From Sphingomonas sp. (GTDB lineage Bacteria > Pseudomonadota > Alphaproteobacteria > Sphingomonadales > Sphingomonadaceae): a DNA stretch of 44,974 nucleotides. Below the pieces are notes generated by a model that worked only from the letters and a program-made list of their open reading frames with translations, was not told the DNA's origin and made no database searches. Every line of letters begins with the position of its first letter. Within the stretch, counting starts at the first letter, position 1. The translations under genes were made by a program, and so were the position numbers. The DNA is taken from positions 1 through 44,974 of the forward strand of contig JAICSX010000017.1 of NCBI GenBank assembly GCA_025936675.1, in the 5' to 3' direction. Positions 26,293 through 35,948 of the stretch are shown here, piece by piece.

Positions 26293-28880
26293 GGGCAGCT
26301 CCCGCCGCTGGTCGCCGCAACCACCTTGCTGGTCATGCGATTGAGCGCGTCAAAGGTATAGGTCAGCTTCGATCCGTCGCGCTTCCTCAAGCACGTCCGG
26401 TTGCCGGCATCGTCATAGGCATATTGCTCGAAGTCGGCAGTATCGACGGCCCCGGGCGTCGTCTTGCTCGGGAACTGCCATTCAAAGAGCCGGTCGAACC
26501 CGTCATACACGAACTGCGCCTTGTTGCCGTTCGCATCCGTAATCGTCTGCTGCTTGCCGTTGGGCGTGTAGGTGTAGGTCACATAATCTTGCTGGAGGCC
26601 CGTTACGCCGAAGGCCTTCTGCACCTTCAGCAACTGACCCGCGCTATCGTAATTGTTCTTCGTGATCCGGTCCGGCCCCTGCGACCCCTGGGCGCCCAGT
26701 GCGCATGCGCCGTGGTCCGCTTCAGCTGGAAGCGACGCGAAGTTCATCCGCACTGTCGTGCATTCGGCGAGGCCTCGGTCGAGGAACGACCGATCGGTGA
26801 CGCTATACACAGTCCCGCTCTTCGACGTGGTGTCGCGGATCGCATTGCGGCGGCTGTCGTAATCGGTGTCGCTCTGTTGAAGCAGCGTAAGCGACAGGCT
26901 CGCGGTGTCGCACGCCGACGTGCAAGCGACCGTACCGGTCTCGACCTTCGTCACCTTGTCATCGGAATCGCGATAGGTGTACTTCTTCGCGAGCCTCAAG
27001 CCATTCGGCGCAAGTTCGGCAACTTCCCAGACCTCCCGGCCAAAGCCGTCATACTGGATGTATTTGGCGTCGTCGGTTCCGGTGAGCGGGCCGTCGACCA
27101 TCGTCGGCCGGCCGGCCGCGTCGTAGGCATAAGTGGTCGTGCGCGCCGCTCCCGTCGCTTCGTCCTTCTGCGTGATGGTGACCGGCAGGTTCGTGTCGCC
27201 GAGATAGGTGTATTGGGTGTGGCTCAACGCATTTCCGGAGCAGCCGGCTGTGTCGATGACAGCTGTGGATGACTGGCAGACCTGCTCCAGGGTCTTGCGC
27301 GAAATGCCCGCGGCACTGTTCGCATAGGTGATGACCGTGAGACGCTGGTGTCCGCTCGCATCCGCCGGATCGAGCTCCTTTGTCATCTGGCCGGTCGTGG
27401 AATCATATGCGTAGCTCGTCACCCGCCCGAGCGCGTCCGTGTAAGATGTCGGACGATATGACGTGACGGGACACAGAGGATTTGAATCGTAGGTTGCGCT
27501 TTCGGTCAGCGAGGCGCTGCCTGCACTCGGCTTCTCAGTCGTCGTCCTCGTGACGATGTCGCCACAGCCGCCGTATACAACCGATACAGAGTTCCCCTCG
27601 GGGAAAGTGACGCCCGTAAGCAGATCGTTGCGGGTGGGATCGTACGCGAATATTGTCGTGCGGCCAAGCGCGTCTGTCTGGCTCTTGACGACGTTGCGCG
27701 ACGGATCGGTTGTACCGAAATAACTTGCGGGCTCCATGGCGTAGGTGACATTGTAACCGTCGGGTCCCGCAACGGTAACACTGTCGTACGCCACGAATAG
27801 ATTGCCGCCAGGAGAGAGCGCCCGCACATTGGTGTAATTGTAATTCCAAGTGACTCCGTCGTGGGCCACTGCCGCAATCAGACCAAGGTTGTTGAAGGTT
27901 CCTCTGGTCACGCTTAGTTCGCTGTCATTTTCTTCGGGCAATTTGATTGATGCTGCCAACGTTTCCAGGTCCGCACTCGTCGCGTTCGCAATACCCGTAG
28001 TGGTGAATGTCCGACCTCCGGTGTTCGTGGCGTTGTTCCCATAGTCCACGATCGTGCCGTCGCTATTGTAGACGATGCGACGGATCAGAGATCCGGACGG
28101 CGAATAAAGTGCCGCCTGTGCCGGTTCAGCCCAAGCTGGATTGCTGGCGTCGCTGTCCGTTTCATCCTGGTAGATGATGCTGATGTAATAGCCCGTGTTG
28201 CTGCTGACCTTGGTGGGTCGCTGGAACGTTCTGTTGCAGCAATCACCGGCCAAGAAGCCCTGGTCGTAGCTGTAGCTAATCGCCTCCCCGTCCGGGTATG
28301 TCACACTGGACGCGTAATATTGCAGCTGGATCCCGCCGCCGTCGGGGCTTTGATAATTCTCTTCCTTCTGATCGAACTTGAAGTAGGCGGCGGTTCCGGC
28401 CTGGCGCACATCGCTTCCAATGCTCGAACCTCTGTAGATCAACGTGGAACCGTCATATTTGACGTTGTGACAAACATCGTCATTGACACACTGGAAGGAT
28501 TCCGAGGTTCCTGCGCCGAGATGGGCTGACCAGGACGACGTCTGATAAGTGCATCCTTCGGCGGTACAATTGCTAGGAAACGTACCTACAATGTAGGGCT
28601 CAGCACTTTGAACTCTGTCGAATGAAAGTCGCGGATCGGCTGGAGTCGAGAGCACAACCGGCATGTCAACGTTCTTCATGCCGTCGGTGAGATTGACACC
28701 GTTCGGGTCCTGGATGCTTTTGAGTGGCGAGATAACTGACGGAGGCGTCGGCGCTTCTTGCGCAATTGCCACGGAGGCAAAGCCGAGCAGGCTGACGAGA
28801 CCCGCGGCGATGGCGGCGACATGCTTTCCGAGGATTTTCGGGAGAGCCGCCCGCAATCGAAACTCACTTTCCTTCCTCAT
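26289..28880 (-). CDS. Exported YD-repeat (Rhs-like) protein without toxin tail
   Basis: 863 aa from the ATG at 28880, preceded by GGGGTGACGAGACA. The signal peptide is [20 protein letters not shown], cleaved after AIAQ. The mature part carries YD repeats: [60 protein letters not shown] and [14 protein letters not shown]. It stops just before where an Rhs core would begin, and the core follows as a separate gene overlapping by 4 bp. This looks like one long Rhs protein divided into two coupled genes. The two products may assemble into one cage (inference). Confidence 0.85.
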   Translation of the reverse strand: MRKESEFRLRAALPKILGKHVAAIAAGLVSLLGFASVAIAQEAPTPPSVISPLKSIQDPNGVNLTDGMKNVDMPVVLSTPADPRLSFDRVQSAEPYIVGTFPSNCTAEGCTYQTSSWSAHLGAGTSESFQCVNDDVCHNVKYDGSTLIYRGSSIGSDVRQAGTAAYFKFDQKEENYQSPDGGGIQLQYYASSVTYPDGEAISYSYDQGFLAGDCCNRTFQRPTKVSSNTGYYISIIYQDETDSDASNPAWAEPAQAALYSPSGSLIRRIVYNSDGTIVDYGNNATNTGGRTFTTTGIANATSADLETLAASIKLPEENDSELSVTRGTFNNLGLIAAVAHDGVTWNYNYTNVRALSPGGNLFVAYDSVTVAGPDGYNVTYAMEPASYFGTTDPSRNVVKSQTDALGRTTIFAYDPTRNDLLTGVTFPEGNSVSVVYGGCGDIVTRTTTEKPSAGSASLTESATYDSNPLCPVTSYRPTSYTDALGRVTSYAYDSTTGQMTKELDPADASGHQRLTVITYANSAAGISRKTLEQVCQSSTAVIDTAGCSGNALSHTQYTYLGDTNLPVTITQKDEATGAARTTTYAYDAAGRPTMVDGPLTGTDDAKYIQYDGFGREVWEVAELAPNGLRLAKKYTYRDSDDKVTKVETGTVACTSACDTASLSLTLLQQSDTDYDSRRNAIRDTTSKSGTVYSVTDRSFLDRGLAECTTVRMNFASLPAEADHGACALGAQGSQGPDRITKNNYDSAGQLLKVQKAFGVTGLQQDYVTYTYTPNGKQQTITDANGNKAQFVYDGFDRLFEWQFPSKTTPGAVDTADFEQYAYDDAGNRTCLRKRDGSKLTYTFDALNRMTSKVVAATSGGSCP

Positions 28881-28933
28881 TGTCTCGTCACCCCTGAGAA
28901 ACTGTTGTTCACGGACGGAGAGGACGCGCGCTG

Positions 28934-30817
28934 TCATGGCGCCGGCGCCATGCATCGCCCTCCGCTGATCGTGAAGTTCATGACATTGCTGGCACTCGCT
29001 CCGTGCGAGTCTGTAATCGTGTAGCTGAGACTGCCCGTGCCGGAGCCGACTTGGGTCGAAAACGTCACGCTGGTGCCCGAGTAGCTGGCCGAGCCGTCAG
29101 TGACGTTCGTCACTGCCGTGACGGAGAAGGTGTCGCCGTCGGGGTCATAGTCACCCAGATCGGTAATCACACTCACCGTTGTCCGGCCACAAGCCGAGAC
29201 AGTGCCATTGTACGGATACGCCACAGGTGGGCGGTTGCCTGTGTCATTATCGGTGATCGTCGCCTGGCCTGAATAGCCGCCGAGCGCAGCCCCATTCGTC
29301 GGATTCGATAGAATGAGAAAGAAGGCTTCGGTGTTTTCAACCGTCGTGTCGTCAATTGTGGGCACCTGGACCGTCTGCGACGTCTGCGTGGAGCTGAAGG
29401 TCAGCGTTCCCGAGGTCGCAGTATAATCGGAACCGGCCGTCGCGGTGTCGTCCTGCGTGGCATAACTGACGCTGCAGCTGCCGGTGGCCGATCCTGTCTT
29501 GGTGACCGTGAAGCTAGCCGCCGCGCCCTCGGTCGTCGTAGTGTTGTTATCGCTGAAGGTGACGCCGCTGCAGACCGGCGTCGAGTCATCATCAGTGATC
29601 GTTCCGATGCCCTGACTGTCACTGATTGTCGCACCGCCGCTTGGGGACGACAGGTTGACGAAGAATGTTTCGTTCCCCTCGACAGCCGAGTCCTGCAGCG
29701 TCGCCACCTGCACGGTCTGCGAAGTCACTCCGGACGCAAAGCTGAGCGTGCCCGATTGAGCCGTGTAGTCAGACCCGGCGGTCGCCGTGTTGTTCGCCGA
29801 TGCATAATTGACGGTGTAGCTGCCCGTCGTCGGCGCTGATCTGGTGACGGTGAGCGAAACCGTGCCGCCTTCAGTCGCCGACGCATCGCTGATCGAAAAG
29901 CTTGGAGCGCTGTCGTCGTCGTGAATTGTTCCGACGCCCTGGCTGTCCGAGATGGTGGCGCCGCCGCTGGCGCCCGAGAGATTGACGAAGAAGTTCTCGT
30001 CACCCTCGACGGACGAATCCTGCAGCGTGGTCACCTGGATCTGCTGGGTCGTGACCCCTGCCGCGAAGGTGAGCGTACCCGAGCTCGTCGTATAATCCGA
30101 GCCTGCGGTGGCGCTATTGTTGGCGGTTGCATAATTGACGGTGTAGCTGCCGGTCGTGGGGCCTGACCTGGTGACTGTAAACGCTAGAGTGCCGCCCTCG
30201 GTCGCCGACGCATTGTTGATCGAGAAGCTCGGCGCAGTGTCGTCGTCAACTATGGTGCCGACCCCTTGGCCGGCGGTGATCGTTGCCCCGCCGCTCGGCG
30301 CAGACAAATTGACGAAGAAGTTTTCGCTGCCCTCGACTGCGGAGTCCTGGAGCGTCGTCACCTGAATCTGCTGCGTTGTGACGCCCGCCGCGAAGGTCAG
30401 CGTTCCGGAGCTCGTCGTGTAGTCGGTCCCCGCGGTCGCCGTATTCGGGGCCGTCGCGTAATTCACCGTGTAGCTACCGGTGGTCGGACCTGATCTCGTG
30501 ACCGTGAAGGTGACGGTGCCACCTTCGGTCGCGGAAGCATTGCTGATCGAGAAGCTCGGGACGGGAGCGGCAGCGCAGTCCGAAGTGGTCGACACTGTCA
30601 CGTTGGAGCGGTTGCTCGCAGGATCGTAAGCGTAGCACTCGCTCGTGTTGCTATTCACGGTTCCCGCCCGTGAAACCTTTATCAGCCGCCCCAGTGCATC
30701 ATAGCTGTATGTGAGGTTCTCTCCCGCCGTAGCCGCAACACCAACGCAGGCGATCGCGATCAGAACTGCTGCCCGGCGCGCGAGGAGCGCGGCAGCTCGA
30801 GTGACCGCGGCTTTCAT
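28934..30817 (-). CDS. Exported Calx-beta repeat protein with one YD repeat
   Basis: 627 aa. A signal peptide (RRAAVLIAIACVGVAATAG) is followed by one YD motif (LTYSYDALGRLIKVSRAG). Residues 87-413 are three near-identical 109-aa Calx-beta units and a fourth divergent unit extends to about 527. Each unit has SATEGGT, an acidic YTVNYAT segment, EGxExFFVNLS and a closing DDD. The C-terminal domain (NRPPVAYPYNGTVSACG to VMNFTISGG) is a cadherin/Ig-like fold. Calx-beta units bind Ca2+ and are found in surface adhesins. It is first in the operon with the two YD/Rhs genes, 53 bp upstream of the next start. Confidence 0.85.
   Translation of the reverse strand: MKAAVTRAAALLARRAAVLIAIACVGVAATAGENLTYSYDALGRLIKVSRAGTVNSNTSECYAYDPASNRSNVTVSTTSDCAAAPVPSFSISNASATEGGTVTFTVTRSGPTTGSYTVNYATAPNTATAGTDYTTSSGTLTFAAGVTTQQIQVTTLQDSAVEGSENFFVNLSAPSGGATITAGQGVGTIVDDDTAPSFSINNASATEGGTLAFTVTRSGPTTGSYTVNYATANNSATAGSDYTTSSGTLTFAAGVTTQQIQVTTLQDSSVEGDENFFVNLSGASGGATISDSQGVGTIHDDDSAPSFSISDASATEGGTVSLTVTRSAPTTGSYTVNYASANNTATAGSDYTAQSGTLSFASGVTSQTVQVATLQDSAVEGNETFFVNLSSPSGGATISDSQGIGTITDDDSTPVCSGVTFSDNNTTTTEGAAASFTVTKTGSATGSCSVSYATQDDTATAGSDYTATSGTLTFSSTQTSQTVQVPTIDDTTVENTEAFFLILSNPTNGAALGGYSGQATITDNDTGNRPPVAYPYNGTVSACGRTTVSVITDLGDYDPDGDTFSVTAVTNVTDGSASYSGTSVTFSTQVGSGTGSLSYTITDSHGASASNVMNFTISGGRCMAPAP
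29579..30559 (-). repeat. Three tandem 327-bp repeats encoding Calx-beta units
   Basis: Units lie at 30559-30233, 30232-29906 and 29905-29579, each encoding 109 residues beginning PSFSI and ending near DDD. Units 1 and 2 are especially alike. A fourth, more divergent unit follows to about 29237. Recent in-frame duplication is likely, and copy number may vary between strains or be misassembled. Confidence 0.85.
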
Positions 30818-32284
30818 GAGCGGAGATCCGTCCGCAGCTCAGCCGAAAGCTCCCACCGAACCGAGCCCGGTGAGCCGTGCGCGTTTGAGCACTGGCTCCG
30901 GGCCCTCACAAGCGAGTTTTGATTACGGCCAACGCAAGCAAGCGGCGAGCGCATGCCCATCCTCCCAGCTGAACGGGCTGGCAAGACAAGGCAAACCTGT
31001 TGCGGGTTTCCCCGCAACGGCTACCGAGCTACCGTTGCTTTGGCAGTTCCCCCTGTGGCCGAATAGCTATCGAGGCTCTATCAAACGTCAATGACCAAAA
31101 GATGCCGGCGGCAACTTGGTTGTGGATAACTTATGCCGAAAGCGGCTTCTTCAGATCCCAAAACTGCTCGGCGAGCCGATCGGTGTCTCCCAGGTGAGGG
31201 CGCACAGCTCCTCGCGCGAGACCAGCGTATCGCCGGCATCCTTCATTTTTAGGGGCCGCCTGGCCAAAGCAGCAACTGACGGTAACCGCGTGATTTTATG
31301 CCGAGTTGTCCGACTTCGGTTTCTCGCAGTTTTCCGGCCATAAATCCGGACACATACCGAGTTCGCGAGCGTCGCATTTCCGCTCGATTTTGCCGAATTA
31401 TCGGGGCGTGAAAAATATACCGAGTTGGCGCTCCGTCTGTTCTTCGGCGATGGCGATAGGATTGCTGACGACGGTCAGAATCATCGTCATAAAGAACAGT
31501 GCGCGATCGTCGCCGCCGAACTGGCTTGACTTGGCCGATGACTGGCGGTCCGCGTCCGGGTGGGCTCCAGTCGTAAGCAGACGTTCGTCAGCCTATTTCC
31601 GTGTCTGGGAAGAGCCAGACCCAGACAGCTCTGACGACAATCGATGCTGGCGGGTAAGCCGACGTTCGGTCTCAAAGGCGCTTGAGGCTGAGAGGACCCA
31701 AAAGCCGCCATCCAGAGAGCCTCGGAAAGCTTGTAAGCAGCCAAATAGACGGGACGAGCTCGAACCTGGAAGTTGTTGAGCAGGCAGCTGTCTCTGTAGA
31801 GCATGCTCGAGCTATGAGGCGCTGACAGGGCATGAAGTCGGCCGCGTCAAACCAGCTGGAGCCGCCGGTTGCGGAACCGGTGTTTCCACCAGAATTCCCG
31901 AACAGCTTGAACAAGAAGATCGGGGGGCAAGCCGCCGTCGATCAAAGCGGAGCGAATAGAGCCGATTACGCTGGCAAACTCTACAAGAATCCACCAAGCC
32001 TCCGCGCATGCCAAAGCATTTGCTCGCAGAAAACTGCTGACGCGTCATAACTCAGCGCACGTGAAGCCAAGTGACCAAGATAGCGGACATATAGCCGGCA
32101 ATATTGATGCACTTCCAAGTTTGAAGATTTGCCCTGTTACGTCAGAATGCTGTCACCTAACTAAGGCATAAGATTATTTATTTGATACAACCTTGAAATA
32201 GACTATCAGGAATCAGGTTCTCGCCCCTGCTGTGCAAGCTTCGATACACGTGGTATCATCATTTTCGAACTCACGGAGACGCTC
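30818..32284. other. Long intergenic region between Rhs operon and RiPP cluster
   Basis: No convincing gene in nearly 1.5 kb. It contains the structured leader of the Calx-beta operon at its left end, several short repeats of the type ATACCGAGTT (31298, 31354, 31417), and an AT-rich stretch from about 32090 leading into the RiPP precursor. Open frames here lack ribosome-binding sites and protein-like composition. Confidence 0.55.
31001..31038 (-). promoter_or_regulatory. Competing hairpins in the leader of the Calx-beta/Rhs operon
   Basis: On the minus strand TTGCGGG-GAAA-CCCGCAA (31001-31018) is a perfect 7-bp stem with a GNRA tetraloop. An upstream segment CGTTGC/GCAACG (31033-31038 with 31015-31020) can form an alternative stem that uses the bases at 31015-31018, so the two are mutually exclusive. 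This lies about 185-220 nt before the Calx-beta start codon, in its presumed 5' leader. It resembles an attenuator or riboswitch expression platform, but I match it to no known class. Confidence 0.4.
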
Positions 32285-32443
32285 ATGAGCACGAACGCAA
32301 CCACCACTACCGAGCAGCAGGCTGCGCAGGACTCTGTCGCAGTCAGTAGCGCGGTTCTGACGCGACTAATCGAAGAGGTGCGGAACAATCAGGCATCCGC
32401 CCCGACTGCGTACAACCGCATGCACAATCGTCACAATCGCTAG
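32285..32443 (+). CDS. yhhA: YhhA-type cyclophane (triceptide) RiPP precursor peptide
   Basis: A 52-aa peptide with ribosome-binding site GGAG eight bases before the ATG. The leader (residues 1-41) is rich in Thr, Gln and Ala with a helical segment VLTRLIEEVRNN. The C-terminus YNRMHNRHNR (residues 43-52) contains three Omega-x-Arg triplets, YNR, HNR and HNR. In triceptides a radical SAM enzyme links the aromatic ring of the first residue to the beta-carbon of the third, so up to three rings are possible: Tyr43-Arg45, His47-Arg49 and His50-Arg52. The spacing Tyr, His, His gives the family its name. Maturation genes follow 16 bp later. Confidence 0.85.
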   Translation: MSTNATTTTEQQAAQDSVAVSSAVLTRLIEEVRNNQASAPTAYNRMHNRHNR

Positions 32444-32459
32444 AAAGTACGTTTCCGCC

Positions 32460-33596
32460 GTGCCGAGGAGTTCGCCGGCATCGCCCCAGATAGACACCGT
32501 GCTCGTCAAGCTGGCGAGCCGATGCAATCTCAGTTGTGACTATTGCTATGTCTATCAAATGGGCAACGACGCATGGCGCTTGCAGCCCAAGCTCATGGCT
32601 GCCGGGACCGTCTCGGCACTCGCGCGAAATTTAGCCAGTGTTGTTGAAGCGCAGGGAGCGCCGCTCAGCATCGTCTTCCACGGCGGTGAGCCATTGCTCG
32701 TGGGAGCCGATCGCTTCGAAGCCTATTGTGGGTTGATCCGCGAACATCTTCCAGAGCCCGTTGGCCTCCATGTACAAACCAATGGAGTGCTCCTCTCCGA
32801 TCGCATCCTCGACATCTGCGCGCGCCACAATGTCGGCATTAGTATCAGCCTAGATGGACCAGAAGCCATTCACGACCGTCATCGGCCTGACCGTCGCGGG
32901 CGGCCTAGCCATGCATCTGTCCTGGCGGCATTGAAGCGCATCAAGGCTCATCCGAAAGGCGAGAGCCTGTTGTCAGGCCTTCTTGCGGTGATCGATCTCG
33001 ATAGTGAGCCGCGCGACGTCTACGCCTTCTTCAAGGAATTGGGCGCCCCGAGCGTCGACTTCCTTTATCGCGACGGCAATCACGATACTTTGCCGATTGG
33101 AAAAGAGAGCTTCCGGTCGCACGAATATGGCGACTGGATGTTGCGGCTGATGGACATCTATTTGGCGGATTCTGCTCCCATCCGCATTCGTGTCCTCGAC
33201 GACATGCTTCGCCTGCTTCTGGGGGGACGCTCAGTCAAGGAGGGCGTCGGCGAGCAGGATTACGGGATTCTCGTCGTAGAGACAGATGGCACGATCACCA
33301 AGAACGACACCTTGAAGTCCGCGGCCGGCGCTGACCGGTTTGAAACGCAATGGTCCGTTCACGACGACCTGGTTGCACTCACGGGATCCTTCGCCTTCCT
33401 CGACTATCATAAGTCTCAGCGTCCCTCGGCACCCGAGTGCAAAGCCTGCTCGGACCTTCGCATCTGCGGCGGCGGCATGCCGACTCACCGATGGAGCGCT
33501 GAGCGCGGCCTGAACAATCCCAGTGTCTTCTGCGCCGACCAGAAGCATCTCATTAGCGCGATGCGAAAGCGCACCGCGAAGCTCAGCGCGGCATGA
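32460..33596 (+). CDS. yhhB: Radical SAM/SPASM cyclophane-forming peptide maturase
   Basis: 378 aa. The [4Fe-4S]-SAM motif is C22-x3-C26-x2-C29 in RCNLSCDYCYVYQMGND, followed by VFHGGEPLLVG and VQTNGVLLSDRILDICARHN. The C-terminal SPASM/twitch cluster binds auxiliary Fe-S through CKACSDLRICGGGMPTHRW and the late Cys in SVFCADQ. The sequence is of the FxsB-like group that forms three-residue cyclophanes. It would generate a 5'-deoxyadenosyl radical that abstracts hydrogen from the Arg beta-carbon of each motif. The GTG start at 32460 follows the precursor stop by 16 bp; its stop overlaps the oxygenase gene (ATGA). Confidence 0.9.
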   Translation: MPRSSPASPQIDTVLVKLASRCNLSCDYCYVYQMGNDAWRLQPKLMAAGTVSALARNLASVVEAQGAPLSIVFHGGEPLLVGADRFEAYCGLIREHLPEPVGLHVQTNGVLLSDRILDICARHNVGISISLDGPEAIHDRHRPDRRGRPSHASVLAALKRIKAHPKGESLLSGLLAVIDLDSEPRDVYAFFKELGAPSVDFLYRDGNHDTLPIGKESFRSHEYGDWMLRLMDIYLADSAPIRIRVLDDMLRLLLGGRSVKEGVGEQDYGILVVETDGTITKNDTLKSAAGADRFETQWSVHDDLVALTGSFAFLDYHKSQRPSAPECKACSDLRICGGGMPTHRWSAERGLNNPSVFCADQKHLISAMRKRTAKLSAA

Positions 33597-34177
33597 TCGA
33601 GCCTCAGTTCGAGGGTATCACCAAACACGATGCCCCGTTTCCGCACTTTCGAGTGCCTGCCATCCTGTCCGAAAGAGCAGGCGCGAGCCTCCTGCAATGG
33701 TTCGACGACAGCGCGCCCTGGCAGCTGAAGATCGCGGATTTTTACGAGCAGCGCGAGTTTTCACTGCTTGCGCATGCGTTGCCAGCCGAATTCGGCACCC
33801 TGGTAAGCGAGCGCGTCACCGGACCTATCGCTCGGCAGTTCAGGGACCTGTTGGGTGCTCCCGAACTAGAGATCGTGGATGTGGTCGCGCACCGCATGAT
33901 CCGCGGTCAAACCATCCGCATTCACAATGACTATATCGGCGGGGAAGAGAGCCATCGCTGCGTCATCCAACTGAATAAGGGTTGGTCAGCCGGGCAAGGT
34001 GGCCTGTTCATGATGTTCGCCAGCGACGATCCCGCGACGGTTACGGACGTGTTGCTGCCCACGCATCGAAGCGCCTTTGGGTTCGAAATCTCGGAGCGCT
34101 CACATCATGCCGTTTCCAAGATTCACGACGGCGACCGGGATACCTTGGTCTACAGTTATCGGAAGCGACAGGGTTAA
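33593..34177 (+). CDS. yhhC: 2OG-Fe(II) oxygenase of the cyclophane RiPP cluster
   Basis: 194 aa. The double-stranded beta-helix carries the iron triad His111-x-Asp113 in IRIHNDYIGG and a distal His (171 or 172) in SERSHHAVSKI, with Arg182 as the likely 2-oxoglutarate anchor. HRCVIQLNKGWSAGQGGLFM is the usual strand between them. This fits the prolyl-4-hydroxylase-like oxygenases that act on cyclophane peptides, so a hydroxylation after ring formation is expected (known for the family, not shown here). It overlaps the maturase gene by 4 bp, implying coupled expression. Confidence 0.87.
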   Translation: MIEPQFEGITKHDAPFPHFRVPAILSERAGASLLQWFDDSAPWQLKIADFYEQREFSLLAHALPAEFGTLVSERVTGPIARQFRDLLGAPELEIVDVVAHRMIRGQTIRIHNDYIGGEESHRCVIQLNKGWSAGQGGLFMMFASDDPATVTDVLLPTHRSAFGFEISERSHHAVSKIHDGDRDTLVYSYRKRQG

Positions 34178-34180
34178 GCT

Positions 34181-35041
34181 TTGCGCGAAATTGTCGAGCG
34201 TTTCATCGCTAATCCGGCTGATCGTTGGTACCCAAAGCTGGCTACGCAACTGGCCAATGTTTGCTGGAGCGCTTTGGCCGACTTCGGCTTGAACCCCAGC
34301 AACTACTCGACCTTAGGTGCCCTTCGATGTGATCCGAAGATTGATGACTCCGCGTCGCCGCTGTCTGACACCGGCTGGGGGAGGCCGCTCCGCATCGAGG
34401 CGTTCGTGGGTGAGCTCGCCCTCATATACGGGGACGTCGGGCTTCGCCAACCTTCACCCTTTGTGCCCGACGACCTAGCAAGCAGGCTGAGGGAGGCCAT
34501 GGCACTCCTCGATGTCGCACCTACGATCGGCGAAGCTGGCCGCTCGCTCGTTTGGGCACTGGTCCCCGTTGATGTCGAAGGGGCTGAATACGACACCGGC
34601 TACAGCGATCCAGCCGTACCCTTCTCGATTTTCATAGGGCTTCACCCGGGCCGCGATCGCGTTCCGGCGATCCGCTTGGCCGAAGGCGTCCTGCACGAGG
34701 CCATGCACCTGCAGCTCAGCCTGATAGAGGATGTTTTACCACTTGTAGGCGGAAGCACTGACCTTCGGATTTCACCGTGGCAGCGGCGGCCGCGACCGAT
34801 GCAGGGGCTCCTTCACGGGCTTTACGTCTTCCGTGTTATTCAGGATTGGCTTTCACGGCTGCTGCAGAAGGACGCGCTCAATGCGCATGAGTACGCACAT
34901 GCCCGAAAGAGGCTGGCGGAGATCGAGGACGAATGCATCACGCTTGGCGGGATTGTAAACAGTCCTGACCTGACCAGGCACGGACGCGTTCTTGCTTCCA
35001 GCCTCGCGATCGGTCCCGCGTTCGCTCGCCGGCTTCTGTGA
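34181..35041 (+). CDS. HExxH-motif protein, probable peptide beta-hydroxylase partner
   Basis: 286 aa, starting with TTG at 34181, 3 bp after the oxygenase stop; no ATG is near. The key motif HEAMH is at residues 172-176 within LAEGVLHEAMHLQLSLIEDV, followed by a helical C-terminal half (LLHGLYVFRVIQDWLSRLLQ). In RiPP clusters with radical SAM/SPASM maturases, HExxH proteins were first read as proteases but many act as 2-oxoglutarate-dependent beta-hydroxylases. Either a second hydroxylation or leader cleavage is possible here. The cluster would then hold two different oxygenase types for one peptide. Confidence 0.75.
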   Translation: MREIVERFIANPADRWYPKLATQLANVCWSALADFGLNPSNYSTLGALRCDPKIDDSASPLSDTGWGRPLRIEAFVGELALIYGDVGLRQPSPFVPDDLASRLREAMALLDVAPTIGEAGRSLVWALVPVDVEGAEYDTGYSDPAVPFSIFIGLHPGRDRVPAIRLAEGVLHEAMHLQLSLIEDVLPLVGGSTDLRISPWQRRPRPMQGLLHGLYVFRVIQDWLSRLLQKDALNAHEYAHARKRLAEIEDECITLGGIVNSPDLTRHGRVLASSLAIGPAFARRLL

Positions 35042-35169
35042 CTTAAACAAGTTGAGGCGCGTGCGAGTACGTTCTCTTTGTGTTCGGCACTGGCGGAGCC
35101 GGTCCACTGCAGGCTGCCGACGAGCAATCGCCCGCCCTTAGGCCCTTGGCATGCTTTCAACGCAGTGTC

Positions 35170-35946
35170 TCAGAAGACTGGAAGGGGGTTCTTCCTGAGG
35201 TAAGCGTCGACCATGGCGCTGAACTGTTCCTGTGGTGTTCGCCACTTTGCCAGCAATGCCGCTGCTTCCCTCGCATGCGCGACGGCCAGTGGATCTCGGC
35301 TGTTATGGAGGTCGCGAACTCTCTGAGCCGCGCTGACCATGTTATTATAATGCGCCAAACGCGTCTCATGGGCGGGCTCATCAAGCCCTAGCGCGGCGAT
35401 GGTTGCCCGACCCCGATCGGTTATTCCGACCGGAACTTCTTGGTACCAGGTAATGTGATTAGCTGGATCTTCCGCGTCAGGCTTGATGAGGTGCGGCTGC
35501 TCCGCTGCAATGCTCATGCCATGGTGCCGTGCACGAGAACGCTCGTTCGCAAGCGGAAACTGATTGCCTTTCTGAGTCGAGTTGCAGAAAAAGCAGCTCA
35601 GAAAGAGATTATCCCAATCGTAGGCCAACCAATAATAACCCGGTCGGACGGCAGGGCTGCCCTTAGTCTGCTTTGAGTAAGCCTTTGGCCGGAAATGGTC
35701 GACGTGGCCATGAGCGATCTGCTTGGGCAGATAGATCTCGCAATAAGCACACTTGCCTGAATGCGATCGTTTCAGCCTCGCTTTAACAGCGGATGAGCCA
35801 TAGATCTTCGCATCGATGCTGAATGAGGCGCTGCCATCGCGATACCCAGCTGGGTTCGCAGTGTAGTCGGCAATCATCTGAGCCAGCGGAACTGCGCTCG
35901 TTGTCGCAAGGCTTGGAGGAGCAGTACCCTTAGTGATGCGGATCAC
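35170..35946 (-). CDS. ptuB: Septu defence HNH nuclease PtuB
   Basis: 258 aa. It has the PtuB/TIGR02646-like HNH layout: C66-x2-C69 in GKCAYCEIYLPK, the active-site H81-x-D83-H84 in HVDHFRPKAY, and C118-x2-C121-N in LFLSCFFCNSTQKGNQFP. Paired cysteines hold a zinc and the His residues bind the catalytic metal. In Septu systems PtuB is bound to PtuA and cleaves DNA on phage infection. The start is GTG at 35946, two bases after the ptuA stop, so the genes form one operon. No reverse transcriptase is adjacent, so this is plain Septu rather than a retron-linked form. Confidence 0.85.
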   Translation of the reverse strand: MIRITKGTAPPSLATTSAVPLAQMIADYTANPAGYRDGSASFSIDAKIYGSSAVKARLKRSHSGKCAYCEIYLPKQIAHGHVDHFRPKAYSKQTKGSPAVRPGYYWLAYDWDNLFLSCFFCNSTQKGNQFPLANERSRARHHGMSIAAEQPHLIKPDAEDPANHITWYQEVPVGITDRGRATIAALGLDEPAHETRLAHYNNMVSAAQRVRDLHNSRDPLAVAHAREAAALLAKWRTPQEQFSAMVDAYLRKNPLPVF

Positions 35947-35948
35947 GA

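Noticed and set aside
29579..30559. CRISPR-like array
   Set aside because: The repeats are 327-bp coding units for Calx-beta domains with no spacers. No cas genes are present.
31672..32050. Overlapping small frames on both strands before the RiPP cluster
   Set aside because: No ribosome-binding sites, mutual overlap and no recognisable motif. The minus frame starts with TTG and has shadow-like composition.
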